Notes: generated by a model not told the origin, from the sequence alone. A DNA stretch of 64,000 bases from Firmicutes bacterium UBA6113 (GCA_002422545.1 DIWF01000013.1:1-64000); one strand, 5' to 3'; numbered from the stretch's first letter, positions 8,420 to 17,082 are shown. A program made the numbers and translations.

Positions 8420-9952
8420 ATGAAAGTATTTAAAACCACAACCCGAAAAATAATTCTATTAATTTTCGTTTTTGTATTTACATTTAACACACTGGCTTTT
8501 GCAGGAACCAATCCTTCTAGAGCGGAAATTGAATCCATGATAGAGGATGTTGCACAAAAAAGAGCTATTCCTTCAGTATTGCTGAAGGCTATAGCAAGAG
8601 TTGAATCTGTTTATGAACATTACAACACAGATGGAACACCAAAGATAAGCGGCAGCAGCATAGGGCTTATGCAGGTGAGCAACAAAAACGGCGGATATGA
8701 CTCTGAAAGACTGAAATATGATATTCAATACAACATAGAGGCTGGAGCAGATGTTCTGTTGAACAAATGGAGCATGAGTTCTTATCAATCTGTGTCAAGC
8801 GTGGGAAACATGGATCCGAATATTTTGGAAAACTGGTACTTTGCTCTCTGGGCATATAATGGATGGGCTCAAAGCAACAACCCCAACATGGTCACTTCCT
8901 ATGCAAAAAAGTACACATATCAACAGACCATTTACAATGTAATTGAAAAGGAATACGGAAAAACAATCAACAACATTGACTTCTCATATCTTCCATATTC
9001 AGGGAAGCCGAGCAGGTCATTGGTTGTTCCTACACCAGCCTACACAAACAGCGGTAATATTGTTCTGTATGAAAAGGGAGATTACGTAAGAACTGATGGT
9101 GTAAGAGAAACATATGAGCTGAGAGACCAGCCTGCAGGCATGTACATTCATCAGTTGGGGTTAAATCAGCTTGGGACAATAACTGAAGGACCGATTCTGA
9201 AAAACGGATACTACTGGTACAAGGTATATGTCAGTGAAAATGTCGAAGGATGGATTGAAAGAAACTGGCTTATAAGAACCGGTGATATTGAACATGGAAG
9301 ATACGTCTATGACGACATAGCTTTCCACTGGGCAAGAAAAGATATAATGGACCTTTATAACAAGGGCATCATTAGCGAATCCACTTCATTCAATCCCGAT
9401 AGAATCGCTACCAAGGAGGAATTCTGCGTATTCCTTGGAAAAGCAATTGACATAAGCGAAGCAGAACAGAGGGAAGAATCAGTTGCATTGGCTGAAAATG
9501 AAACAGAAGAAGTAATATCTGAATCAGGTGTGCCGGCTGCAGGTGCTGAAGATTTAATTACAGGCGAAGAATTGCCTTTCAACGATGTCTCAAAGATTAA
9601 TCCTTGGGCTGTTGAATATGTAGAAGAAATTTATGACTTAGGTCTTCTTGACTCTTACAGGGAAGAACTTAAACCTTTGGAGAAGCTTACAAGAAAAGAA
9701 GCAACCATGATGATGGATGGACTCTTTGAAGATATACATCAGTATGACAACCTTGATATCAGCACAATATTTTCGGATTTGGGAAATTTAAGTGAAGAAG
9801 AAAGGGAAGCCGTCAAAAAAGCATACACCAACGGTTTGATTTCAGGCAAGTATTCAGGAGCATTTTGTCCTGATGATTACCTTTCAAGAGCTGAGGCAGC
9901 AGCCATAATGGTAAAAATCTCAGACAAACTTGAAGAAACAAAAATTAAATAA
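8420..9952 (+). CDS. Secreted SLT-type wall hydrolase with SH3-like and SLH domains
   Basis: This 510-residue exported protein starts with a signal peptide (hydrophobic residues about 10-29, cleavage after AFA). A lytic-transglycosylase-like domain follows, with the catalytic-glutamate segment IARVESVYEHYN and the SLT signature GLMQVS. A bacterial SH3-like region spans about residues 215-290 (YELRDQPAG, EGWIERNWL). Up to three S-layer homology units fill the C-terminus (HWARKDIMDLYNKGII, NPWAVEYVEEIYDLGL and a last unit ending SRAEAAAIMVKI). An acidic linker near residues 355-390 separates SLH units one and two. The SLH units should anchor it to wall polymers. It may be co-transcribed with galU-pgcA (34-base gap) and is closed by a strong terminator. 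Confidence 0.88.
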   Translation: MKVFKTTTRKIILLIFVFVFTFNTLAFAGTNPSRAEIESMIEDVAQKRAIPSVLLKAIARVESVYEHYNTDGTPKISGSSIGLMQVSNKNGGYDSERLKYDIQYNIEAGADVLLNKWSMSSYQSVSSVGNMDPNILENWYFALWAYNGWAQSNNPNMVTSYAKKYTYQQTIYNVIEKEYGKTINNIDFSYLPYSGKPSRSLVVPTPAYTNSGNIVLYEKGDYVRTDGVRETYELRDQPAGMYIHQLGLNQLGTITEGPILKNGYYWYKVYVSENVEGWIERNWLIRTGDIEHGRYVYDDIAFHWARKDIMDLYNKGIISESTSFNPDRIATKEEFCVFLGKAIDISEAEQREESVALAENETEEVISESGVPAAGAEDLITGEELPFNDVSKINPWAVEYVEEIYDLGLLDSYREELKPLEKLTRKEATMMMDGLFEDIHQYDNLDISTIFSDLGNLSEEEREAVKKAYTNGLISGKYSGAFCPDDYLSRAEAAAIMVKISDKLEETKIK

Positions 9953-9970
9953 CATGTTATCGTAATGAGA

Positions 9971-9994
9971 GCCGCGAAGTACGCGGCTTTTTTT
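9971..9994 (+). terminator. Terminator after the SLT-SLH gene
   Basis: GCCGCG and CGCGGC form a perfect GC-rich stem with loop AAGTA, followed by seven T. It may also serve the convergent M23 gene. Confidence 0.85.
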
Positions 9995-10029
9995 GCGCAC
10001 AATATTTGTTCAATTTTTTATTGTTTATA

Positions 10030-11064
10030 CTATTGCTGCTGCACATTGTGAAATCTAATGTCATAAATTCTTTCAAATTCTTTCGTATCTGAATTGTATG
10101 TTACGGGAGACTTATTCCTGTTTAGAAGATTTACAATTTTGTAAACATCAATCCATATTTCAGCCAGTGTTTCCTTCTGTGACTCGTCAAAAACAAGCTG
10201 CATTCCAAAGTGAAGATGGGGAACATTGATGTTGTTCACATTTTCCTTGCGGCTGTATCCTGTCATTCCTAGATAACCTATAACATCCCCCGCATGTACA
10301 ATGTCACCTTCCTTGAGGGCTTTTACATATGGGTGGTCTTTCCTCAAATGAGCGTAATAGTAATATCTTTTGCTGTCCAGACTTCTAATGCCAATGCGCC
10401 AGCCTCCGTACTGATTCCACCCAAGTGCTTCAATTCTTCCCGTTTCAACTGCTACAATAGGGGTGCCCACAGAACCCATGAGGTCGTTTCCCAAGTGGGA
10501 ACGGGTGAAACCGTAGCTTCTGGAATTTCCAAAATCATCGTAATGATTGTAGTAGTATCCTCCTGCAATTGGAGAAAATGCCTTGAGACCGTATTTCTGC
10601 ACCCATATTTTCTTGCCGGGATTGTTTTCATCGTCAATCTGAATTTCGAAAGGACCTACGAATCCTCCAAGTACTGCTGTATATGCTTCGAAATAATAAT
10701 CGTAGTATTTCAGATCCTTTGTAAGGCTCTCGATGCTTTCCCCGTTTTTAAGCTTGGCAATCAGCGCATCCATATCCTTTGACTTGTACCTGGAAAAGTT
10801 GCCTCCATATCTGGTTCCCAGATATGAAAGAATTTCAATCCAGTTCAATTTTACTTCTTCATCCACACTGTTAATGTCAGCTTTCAGCGCCTTGTCCATA
10901 GCCTCATAAGATACCCTGAAATCAACCCACTTTATGAATGTTTTTTCTTCATTGACAGACACAGACCTGGAGGAACTGAGAAAGACTGTTGCAGCCAGTG
11001 CTGAACATAATAGTATTGCAGTGAAAATAACCAGAAATTTAGATTTTATTTTTATAATCATCAC
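10030..11064 (-). CDS. Membrane-anchored M23 (LytM-type) metallopeptidase
   Basis: M23 enzymes cut peptide cross-links of peptidoglycan with a single zinc ion. The 344-residue protein has an N-terminal hydrophobic segment (about residues 8-28) as signal anchor and a helical linker. The C-terminal LytM domain has intact zinc-ligand motifs: HLGND, and HLHFG near residue 290, with the YYAHL segment between. Unlike many M23 proteins it has no LysM or SH3 domain. It converges on the SLT-SLH gene, so two wall hydrolases sit tail to tail. Probably active; the substrate bond is unknown. Confidence 0.88.
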   Translation of the reverse strand: MMIIKIKSKFLVIFTAILLCSALAATVFLSSSRSVSVNEEKTFIKWVDFRVSYEAMDKALKADINSVDEEVKLNWIEILSYLGTRYGGNFSRYKSKDMDALIAKLKNGESIESLTKDLKYYDYYFEAYTAVLGGFVGPFEIQIDDENNPGKKIWVQKYGLKAFSPIAGGYYYNHYDDFGNSRSYGFTRSHLGNDLMGSVGTPIVAVETGRIEALGWNQYGGWRIGIRSLDSKRYYYYAHLRKDHPYVKALKEGDIVHAGDVIGYLGMTGYSRKENVNNINVPHLHFGMQLVFDESQKETLAEIWIDVYKIVNLLNRNKSPVTYNSDTKEFERIYDIRFHNVQQQ

Positions 11065-11218
11065 TTACCTCAGAATTATAATATAATAAATTTTATGCAT
11101 ACAAAAGAATCATTAGAACGAATTGAGCACCTAATTATAACAAAGAGAATTTAATTGTAATAATTTAATTTATATGATAATATAAATCTGATTAAATGCG
11201 TAACACCGGGAGGACAAA

Positions 11219-12007
11219 TTGAAGTTGAAATTTTGTTCGTTGTACAGCGGGAGCAGCGGCAACTGCCAATATATTAAAACTGAAAACACAACAATTCTTG
11301 TGGATGCAGGCTTAAGCGGCAAGAAAATCCAGCAGGAGATTGTAAATATAGGGGAAGACCCCAAAAAAATAGATGCCTTGTTCATAACCCACGAGCATTC
11401 AGACCACATACAGGGAGCGGGAATAATGTCGAGGCGCTTTGATGTTCCCATCTATGCAAATGCAAAGACATGGGAAGCAATGAGCTCATCCATTGGAGAA
11501 ATTAAGTCACACAACATAAGAATCATGGATGACATAGTAGAGGTGGGAGATTTTACAGTGAGGGCATTTGACATATCTCATGATGCGGCCCATCCTGTGG
11601 GATACAACATATTTTACAACAATAAAAAAATAAGCCTTGTTACAGATACAGGCTGTGTGAATGATAACATAACAAACAGCATCATGGATTCAGATTTGCT
11701 GCTGGTTGAGTCAAATCATGACGAAGACATGGTTCTCATAGGGCCGTACCCATGGCCTCTCAAGAGAAGAGTTTTGGGAGAGTTTGGGCATATGTCCAAC
11801 GACACTGCCGGACATCTCATTAGCAAGGTGGTTAAAAGAGGAACAGAAATTGTTCTCTTGGGGCATCTGAGCAAAGAAAATAATTTTCCACAACTGGCTT
11901 ATAAGACAGTTGAAAATATACTGAAAGAAAACTGCATAGAAGTTAACCCGGGCATCTGCCTTGACATGACATACAGGGACAGATCGAGCAGGGTATATGA
12001 AATATAG
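11219..12007 (+). CDS. yycJ: WalJ/YycJ-family metallo-beta-lactamase-fold hydrolase
   Basis: This 262-residue MBL-fold protein has the zinc motif THEHSDH near residue 60 and begins with LKFCSLYSGSSGNC, the hallmark N-terminus of the YycJ (WalJ) family. In other Firmicutes this family is encoded with the WalKR wall-stress system and has been linked to DNA processing and cell-division coordination. The start is a TTG behind GGGAGG (11208-11213). A small CxxH/CxxC protein gene follows after eight bases. The walK and walR genes are not in this window. Confidence 0.9.
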   Translation: MKLKFCSLYSGSSGNCQYIKTENTTILVDAGLSGKKIQQEIVNIGEDPKKIDALFITHEHSDHIQGAGIMSRRFDVPIYANAKTWEAMSSSIGEIKSHNIRIMDDIVEVGDFTVRAFDISHDAAHPVGYNIFYNNKKISLVTDTGCVNDNITNSIMDSDLLLVESNHDEDMVLIGPYPWPLKRRVLGEFGHMSNDTAGHLISKVVKRGTEIVLLGHLSKENNFPQLAYKTVENILKENCIEVNPGICLDMTYRDRSSRVYEI

Positions 12008-12015
12008 GTGATAAA

Positions 12016-12177
12016 ATGAATGAAGAAAATATAATTTACTCATGCTTAGAGCATGCAGAGCTTGCCTTGGATGATTTTGTAAACCACGAAGAAAAGGCTC
12101 CACAGCTGGAAAAGATACAAGAAGAAAAAAAATGCAACTACTGCGAAAAAACTGCAGAATATAAAATAGAAGCATAA
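12016..12177 (+). CDS. Small CxxH/CxxC protein (BA_5709-like family)
   Basis: This 53-residue protein carries a CLEH motif (CxxH) at residues 10-13 and a CNYC motif (CxxC) near residue 41. These are four possible ligands for a zinc ion or cluster. The family is known as a tiny protein encoded beside YycJ, exactly the arrangement seen here. The start is an ATG nine bases after the yycJ stop, with a GGTGAT ribosome binding site, so translation is probably coupled. Function is unknown; a metal-binding partner of the hydrolase is an inference. Confidence 0.75.
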   Translation: MNEENIIYSCLEHAELALDDFVNHEEKAPQLEKIQEEKKCNYCEKTAEYKIEA

Positions 12178-12184
12178 GAAAAAA

Positions 12185-12344
12185 GAGATGAATATCATCT
12201 TAGGTTATGACAAAATTATTTCAATAAAGTAGGGGAGGACCTCGTGTCCTCCCGAAGATAATGCAAATAACACGGGCGGATACAAGATCCGCCCCTACTA
12301 TTTGTGGAAAATTATATGTCATAGTCTGAGATGAATATCATCTC
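12185..12344. repeat. 160-bp MITE-like nested inverted repeat
   Basis: Both ends carry the same palindrome, GAGATGAATATCATCT (12185-12200 and 12328-12344). Inside these, TTATGACA-AATTAT and ATTATATGTCATAG are inverted. Further in, GTAGGGG (12229-12235) pairs with CCCCTAC (12292-12298) and encloses two GC-rich hairpins, GGGAGGACctcgtGTCCTCCC and GGGCGGATacaaGATCCGCCC. It fills the gap between two convergent genes. Related units occur at 17,951-18,100. No transposase is encoded. Confidence 0.7.
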
Positions 12345-12349
12345 TTTTT

Positions 12350-13129
12350 TTACAGGTTCCAGCAGTGATTTAGAGGGCCTCGTCCTTTTCCAAGGTTAAG
12401 ATTGTAGTTGAGGGCTCCTATCAGGTAGTTCTTTGCATTGAAGATGCTTTCACTCACTGTGAAACCGTCGGCCAGGCTGCATGCTATGGCTGATGACAGG
12501 GTGCAGCCTGTTCCATGGATATTGTTGTTTTTTACTTTTTCATGATTGTACCAGAAAAACATTCCGTCACAGCATAAAAGGTCGTCGCTTGAATCTTCAA
12601 GGTGCCCTCCTTTTATTAAAATATGTCCTGGAAAATCTTCCAATATTTTAAGTGCTGCTTCTTCCATGTGCTGCTTGTTTCTAATTTTTATTCCTGAAAG
12701 GCATTCAGCTTCAGGAATATTCGGTGTTATTATGTCTGCCAGAGGCATTAATATATTTTTGAGAGTTTCAATTGAATCATCGTTTAAAAGTTTGGTTCCG
12801 CTTGTTGATATCATAACCGGGTCAAGAACAATGTTTTTTGCTTTATATTCGATGAGTTTTTCAGCTATTACCTCAATAAGTTTTTTGCTTGAAACCATTC
12901 CTATTTTCACAGCATCCGGATAAATGTCTGAAAATACGGCATCAAGCTGCTTTGCTGCAAATTCAGGGGTGGATTCCATGACGCCGAATACCCCTGTTGT
13001 GTTTTGAGCAGTAAGGGCGGTTATTACACTCATGCCGTACATTTTGTGGCTTGTTATTGTCTTGAGGTCAGCCTGTATTCCTGCACCGCCGCTGCAGTCG
13101 GATCCGGCAATGGCTAGTATTTTTCTCAT
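12350..13129 (-). CDS. thiD: Hydroxymethylpyrimidine/phosphomethylpyrimidine kinase
   Basis: ThiD phosphorylates HMP and then HMP-phosphate to give the pyrimidine pyrophosphate used by ThiE. The 259-residue protein is full length and begins with AIAGSDCSGGAGIQADLKT, the family signature. It also has DPVMISTSGTKLL and the NNIHGTGCTLSSAIA anion-hole/catalytic-aspartate motif seen in ribokinase-like kinases (here C replaces the more common D context residue). Its ATG overlaps the thiE stop (TGATG), so it is the last, translationally coupled gene of the thi operon. Confidence 0.93.
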   Translation of the reverse strand: MRKILAIAGSDCSGGAGIQADLKTITSHKMYGMSVITALTAQNTTGVFGVMESTPEFAAKQLDAVFSDIYPDAVKIGMVSSKKLIEVIAEKLIEYKAKNIVLDPVMISTSGTKLLNDDSIETLKNILMPLADIITPNIPEAECLSGIKIRNKQHMEEAALKILEDFPGHILIKGGHLEDSSDDLLCCDGMFFWYNHEKVKNNNIHGTGCTLSSAIACSLADGFTVSESIFNAKNYLIGALNYNLNLGKGRGPLNHCWNL

Positions 13130-13773
13130 CAGTACCCTCCAACTGTCTGTTTAGACAGCTTGAACAGCTCTGAAGCAGCTTCCCTTACATCTTCCTGTCC
13201 GAAGATTGCCGATATTGCACAAATTCCATCAATGCCGCATTCTGAAAGATTAAGCACATTGTTCTTGTTGATTCCCCCTATTGCTACTACAGGAATACTC
13301 ACAGATGCTGTTATTTCTTTAAGTATTTCAAGATTGATATTTTCTGCATCAAGTTTAGTGGAAGTTGAAAAAACAGAACCTGCACCTATGTAATCAGCTC
13401 CTTCAAGCTGGGCTGAAACAGCATCATGTGTATTTTTTGCAGAAACACCTATTATCTTGTCTTTACCAAGAATGTCTCTAGCTTCTTTAACCGATCCATC
13501 TTTCTGGCCTATGTGAACTCCGTCTGCGTCAATTCTTATGGCAACTTCAACATTGTCGTTTATTACAAAAGGAACATTGTATCTGTCTGTTACAGCCTTT
13601 ACTTCCTTTGCCAGCTGAACAAATTCATTAAAACTCACATTTTTCTCCCTTAGCTGTACAAATGTTGCTCCTCCAAGTATGGCTTCTTCCACGGTTTCCG
13701 ATAGTTTTTTGCCTCCAAGCCATGTGCGGTCAGTTATTGCATAAAGAACCATTGAATTTCTATCTAATTTCAA
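13129..13773 (-). CDS. thiE: Thiamine-phosphate synthase
   Basis: ThiE joins HMP pyrophosphate and hydroxyethylthiazole phosphate to give thiamine phosphate. The 214-residue protein has YAITDRTWLGG at the start, QLREKN, the GVHIGQKD loop and the glycine-rich VVAIGGINKNN phosphate site. I start it at the TTG at 13773, behind AAAGGAGGG with seven bases of spacing. The longer open frame upstream only reads the end of thiM in another frame. The gene overlaps the last 14 bases of thiM, whose C-terminal codons contain the thiE ribosome binding site. Confidence 0.92.
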   Translation of the reverse strand: MKLDRNSMVLYAITDRTWLGGKKLSETVEEAILGGATFVQLREKNVSFNEFVQLAKEVKAVTDRYNVPFVINDNVEVAIRIDADGVHIGQKDGSVKEARDILGKDKIIGVSAKNTHDAVSAQLEGADYIGAGSVFSTSTKLDAENINLEILKEITASVSIPVVAIGGINKNNVLNLSECGIDGICAISAIFGQEDVREAASELFKLSKQTVGGY

Positions 13774-14581
13774 TTTTAGCCCTCCTTTCAAGCACATTGT
13801 CATCCATAATTCCCATGAAATCAATGAGATACATTTTAAATGAAGATGTTCCACTGCATGATTTCATTACTTTTTCATAAGCTTCCTCACCGCATATACC
13901 CATGGCGCACACGGCAGCAGCGCAGGAATCCAGAATATTTTCACCTGTTGCTGCAAATGCGCCTGTTATGGAAGAAAGCATGCATCCTGTTCCTGAAATT
14001 TTGCTCATCATGGGATGACCATTTTTAATGATGTATGATTTTTTCCTGTCTGAAACTATGTCAATTGCTCCTGTTATTGATATGACTGCTCCTGTTACAA
14101 GGGACAGTTTTTTTGCAAATTCAGTAGCATCTGAAATTGTTTCATCGGTAATGTTATCGGAATTACCAGCATCAACGCCTCTAGTTGTGCTGCTTAAATT
14201 CCCGACAGTTTTTATTTCTGAAATATTTCCCCTGATTGCTGCAAATTTAATTTCTTTGAGCAGCCTGAACGTAGTTTCAGTTCTTAGTCTTGATGCTCCG
14301 GCACCAACAGGGTCAAGTACAACAGGAATGTTCATTTCATTTGCCTTTTTTCCTGCAAGTATCATTGACTGTACGGTACGGGAGTTCAAGGTTCCTATGT
14401 TTATGACCAGTGCGCTGCTCATGGATGTTATTTCTTCTACCTCCTGCTCATCATCTGCCATTATGGGTGAAGCACCAAGAGACAAGAGAACATTGGCACA
14501 GTCGTTTACCGTAACGTAATTTGTTATGTTGTGAACCAGAGGGCGTATGATTTTTACATTTTTTAGAGCGTTAGAAAACAA
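13760..14581 (-). CDS. thiM: Hydroxyethylthiazole kinase
   Basis: ThiM phosphorylates salvaged hydroxyethylthiazole. The 273-residue protein contains the family motifs PLVHNITNYVTVNDCAN, GASPIMADD, VLDPVGAGASRLRTETT and SGTGCMLSSITGAF near the catalytic site. The start is a TTG behind AAAGGAGG. It lies between thiC and thiE. No thiF, thiG, thiH or thiS is visible in the window, so the thiazole half may come from salvage through this kinase, while the pyrimidine is made by ThiC. Confidence 0.93.
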   Translation of the reverse strand: MFSNALKNVKIIRPLVHNITNYVTVNDCANVLLSLGASPIMADDEQEVEEITSMSSALVINIGTLNSRTVQSMILAGKKANEMNIPVVLDPVGAGASRLRTETTFRLLKEIKFAAIRGNISEIKTVGNLSSTTRGVDAGNSDNITDETISDATEFAKKLSLVTGAVISITGAIDIVSDRKKSYIIKNGHPMMSKISGTGCMLSSITGAFAATGENILDSCAAAVCAMGICGEEAYEKVMKSCSGTSSFKMYLIDFMGIMDDNVLERRAKIEIR

Positions 14582-14601
14582 GATGGCCTCCTTTAAAAAT
14601 G

Positions 14602-15909
14602 TTAGTTTGCAAATTCAACTTTTTCGCCGTTTAATATCTTGTTTGTTGTCCTCATGGCGCACATTTTTCCGCACATTGAACAGCTGTGTTTGTCGGCAGG
14701 AGGAGTGCTTTCAAAATATTCCCTTGCCTTTTTCTTGTCTATGGCATAAGAAAACATCTCTTCCCAGTCGATTCTTCTGCGGGCATCACTCATTTTGTCG
14801 TCTATGTCTCTGGCATTTGGAATTCCCTTCGCAATATCCGCAGCGTGGGCTGCAATTTTTGATGCTATGATTCCTTCCTTTACATCATTAACATCGGGAA
14901 GCCTCAGGTGTTCTGCAGGAGTTACATAGCACAGGAAGTCTGCTCCGTTTGCTGCAGCAACAGCTCCTCCGATTGCAGATGTTATGTGGTCATAACCAGG
15001 AGCAATGTCTGTAACGATTGGTCCCAGAACATAAAAAGGAGCGCCGTGGCAAAGCCTTTTCTGAAGTTTCATGTTTGCAGCAATTTCATTTAATGCCATG
15101 TGTCCAGGCCCTTCCACAAGCACCTGCACATTTTTGTCCCATGCTCGTTTTGTCAGGTGGCCAATTTCAATGAGTTCTGAAATTTGCCCAGCATCTGTTG
15201 AATCATTAATGCTTCCAGGTCTCAATGCATCTCCAAGGCTTATGGTGACATCATATTTGTAAAGGATGTCCAGCAGCTCATTGTAGTGTTCATAGAACGG
15301 ATTTTCATTTCCTGTCATTTCCATCCATGCAAAAATCAATGAACCTCCTCTTGAAACAATGTTTGTAAGTCGCTTTGAGCGCTTGAAGCTTTCAATTGAC
15401 CTTTTATTTAAGCCTGCGTGAATTGTCATGAAGTCAACGCCTTCAACAGCATGAGCTTCAACAACCCTCAGAAAATCTTCTGCCTTTATATCCAGAAGGT
15501 CTTTTTCAAGATATCCTATGGCGTCATACATTGGAACAGTTCCTATCATTGCAGGAGAATAATCGATGAGCTGTCTTCTGAATGTGTTTGTCTTGCCGTA
15601 GTTGCTCAGGTCCATTATTGCTTCTGCTCCAAATTCAACGGACATTTTTACTTTTTCAAATTCTTTTTCATAATCTGCGCAGTCACCTGAAACACCAAGA
15701 TTAACATTTATTTTTGTTTTGAGGCCTTCTCCTATTCCTTCGGGACTCAGTGATTTGTGGTTTATGTTTGCTGGTATTGCAACTCTTCCAAGTGCCACAA
15801 GCTCTCTTATTTTCTCGGCGCTCATGTTTTCCTTTCCTGCCACTACTTCCATTTCAGGTGTTATGATTCCTTTTTTTGCTGCTTCCATTTGTGTGCTGTA
15901 ATTTTTCAT
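14602..15909 (-). CDS. thiC: Phosphomethylpyrimidine synthase (radical SAM, short form)
   Basis: ThiC rearranges aminoimidazole ribotide to HMP phosphate using a [4Fe-4S] cluster and SAM. At 435 residues it is the short form without the N-terminal extension of the E. coli and plant enzymes. The C-terminal cluster motif reads CSMCGKMC, that is C-x2-C-x3-C, one residue shorter than the C-x2-C-x4-C I recall for long-form enzymes. The segments VEGPGHMALNEI and LGPIVTDIAPGYDHI are typical. Its ATG overlaps the thiW stop by four bases. Confidence 0.95.
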   Translation of the reverse strand: MKNYSTQMEAAKKGIITPEMEVVAGKENMSAEKIRELVALGRVAIPANINHKSLSPEGIGEGLKTKINVNLGVSGDCADYEKEFEKVKMSVEFGAEAIMDLSNYGKTNTFRRQLIDYSPAMIGTVPMYDAIGYLEKDLLDIKAEDFLRVVEAHAVEGVDFMTIHAGLNKRSIESFKRSKRLTNIVSRGGSLIFAWMEMTGNENPFYEHYNELLDILYKYDVTISLGDALRPGSINDSTDAGQISELIEIGHLTKRAWDKNVQVLVEGPGHMALNEIAANMKLQKRLCHGAPFYVLGPIVTDIAPGYDHITSAIGGAVAAANGADFLCYVTPAEHLRLPDVNDVKEGIIASKIAAHAADIAKGIPNARDIDDKMSDARRRIDWEEMFSYAIDKKKAREYFESTPPADKHSCSMCGKMCAMRTTNKILNGEKVEFAN

Positions 15910-16400
15910 TTAGTACCTCCAATTATTTGCAAACCTGTTTTTTTCAAAGCTGTAATAAAAACTAAAGAAATTCCTGCTCCTGCAACAGAGCTTATTCCAA
16001 AGGGAACAACAAAACCAAACAACGCTGCTTCACGCCCCATCACAAGAGATGCCACAGGGTAAGCAAGAACTGCACCTATTATTCCTGTTCCCACTATTTC
16101 CCCAAGAAAAGCAAGGGATGTTTTTCCTGTGTGCTTGTAAAGCATGCCGCATAAAAAAGCTCCGCACATGCTTCCCGGGAATGCCAGGAGACTTCCTGTT
16201 CCCATCAATACGCGGAGAAGGGATGTTACAAAAGCCATGCTTACGCCATAATAAGGTCCCATGGTTACTCCTGCAAGCACGTTGATGAAATGCTGCACCG
16301 GAAAAACTTTTGCTGCTCCAACAGGAATTGAAAATGTTGAACACACCACACCCACCGCAATTAAAATTCCTGCCTGGGCTAATTTCTTTGAACTTGACAT
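15906..16400 (-). CDS. thiW: ThiW, predicted ECF-transporter S component for a thiamine precursor
   Basis: This 164-residue protein is very hydrophobic, with about five membrane segments. It has the ThiW family opening KLAQAGILIAVGVV and the segment KVFPVQHFINVLAGVTMGP. S components bind the vitamin and use a shared EcfA/EcfA'/EcfT module, which is not encoded here. ThiW is usually found under TPP riboswitches next to thiM, and thiazole is its predicted substrate; both fit this operon. It is the first gene after the riboswitch. Confidence 0.88.
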   Translation of the reverse strand: MSSSKKLAQAGILIAVGVVCSTFSIPVGAAKVFPVQHFINVLAGVTMGPYYGVSMAFVTSLLRVLMGTGSLLAFPGSMCGAFLCGMLYKHTGKTSLAFLGEIVGTGIIGAVLAYPVASLVMGREAALFGFVVPFGISSVAGAGISLVFITALKKTGLQIIGGTK

Positions 16401-16471
16401 AAAAACCTCCAGATTTTATTTTAAATATTTTGGTCTGAATCAGGTGCTACCTGCTGCATCTGACAAAAATG

Positions 16472-16508
16472 TAAAATAAAATAGCGCACCTGCTTTTGAA
16501 GTGCGCTA
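16472..16508 (-). terminator. Riboswitch-controlled terminator before thiW
   Basis: On the minus strand TAGCGCAC (16508-16501) pairs with GTGCGCTA (16489-16482), followed by TTTTATTTTAC. It lies between the TPP aptamer and thiW, the expected position for transcription attenuation when TPP is bound. Confidence 0.8.
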
Positions 16509-16535
16509 AATATGCTAATACAATATGTATCATTG

Positions 16536-16618
16536 CAATGTTCCCTACGTTGGCATTATCCAAATCAGGTACGGTCGAAACAAATGTTTCCTCTCAGCCT
16601 TCAAAAGCTCCCGAAATA
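16536..16618 (-). promoter_or_regulatory. TPP (THI-box) riboswitch
   Basis: Read on the minus strand, the segment has a TCGGGAGCT 5' strand, the invariant GGCTGAGAGGA of the pyrimidine-sensing helix, then ACCTGATTTGGATAATGCCAACGTAGGGAA. Its core ACCTGAT...GGATAATGCC...CGTAGGGAA is the conserved THI box. It is followed by an intrinsic terminator and the thi operon, so TPP binding should stop transcription. Confidence 0.95.
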
Positions 16619-16631
16619 TTTAATTGTATTA

Positions 16632-16660
16632 ATCTTAACACTTATGTATAAACTAGTCAA
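16632..16660 (-). promoter_or_regulatory. Promoter of the thi operon
   Basis: On the minus strand TTGACT (16660-16655) and TAAGAT (16637-16632) are 17 bases apart, just upstream of the TPP aptamer. Confidence 0.65.
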
Positions 16661-16705
16661 TGATTAATACGAATAAAATTAATTTGGAAAAAATTAAAAA
16701 AATGC

Positions 16706-16734
16706 TTGTATTAAATTTTGTGCAATGCTATAAT
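16706..16734 (+). promoter_or_regulatory. Promoter of the rpsF-ssb-rpsR operon
   Basis: TTGTAT (16706-16711) and TATAAT (16729-16734) are 17 bases apart. The ~60-base leader to rpsF (CTCCTGGGAGTACAGGGGCC region) may fold, and could be the autoregulatory S6:S18 leader known in Firmicutes. I could not confirm the fold. Confidence 0.6.
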
Positions 16735-16794
16735 ATATTCGCTATCCTTGCTCCTGGGAGTACAGGGGCCAAAGTCCAAAGGGAGGTGACTCAA

Positions 16795-17082
16795 ATGATG
16801 AGAAAATATGAAGGCGCATTCATTTTACTTGCTAATTTAGAAGAAGATGTAAGAAACGCTGAAATCGAAAAAGTAAAAAACATAATAACTGAAAGACAAG
16901 GAACAATTGAAAAGGTTAATGAGTGGGGTCAAAGAAGACTTGCTTATGAAATCGACAAAAAAAGAGAAGGTTATTATGTTTTCGTTGACTTTACATCAGA
17001 AGCAGATGCTGTTAATGAAATAGACAGAATTTGTAAAATCAGCGATAACTTTGTTAGACACATGATAACAGTAGAAGAATAG
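16795..17082 (+). CDS. rpsF: 30S ribosomal protein S6
   Basis: This 95-residue protein begins MMRKYEGAFILLANLEE and has GQRRLAYEIDKKREGYYVF, both characteristic of bS6. A longer frame upstream exists, but GGGAGGTGA (16781-16789) fixes the start at 16795. S6 binds the 30S platform together with S18, encoded two genes downstream. Confidence 0.97.
   Translation: MMRKYEGAFILLANLEEDVRNAEIEKVKNIITERQGTIEKVNEWGQRRLAYEIDKKREGYYVFVDFTSEADAVNEIDRICKISDNFVRHMITVEE

Noticed and set aside
10294..10782. A 162-codon plus-strand frame inside the M23 gene
   Set aside because: It lies wholly antisense to a well-supported gene and has no coding signals.
14028..14519. A 163-codon plus-strand frame opposite thiM
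   Set aside because: Antisense shadow of thiM, which has full family motifs.
16741..16794. S6:S18-binding leader before rpsF
   Set aside because: The leader has short complementary parts, but I could not confirm the conserved fold by eye, so I mention it only in the promoter entry.
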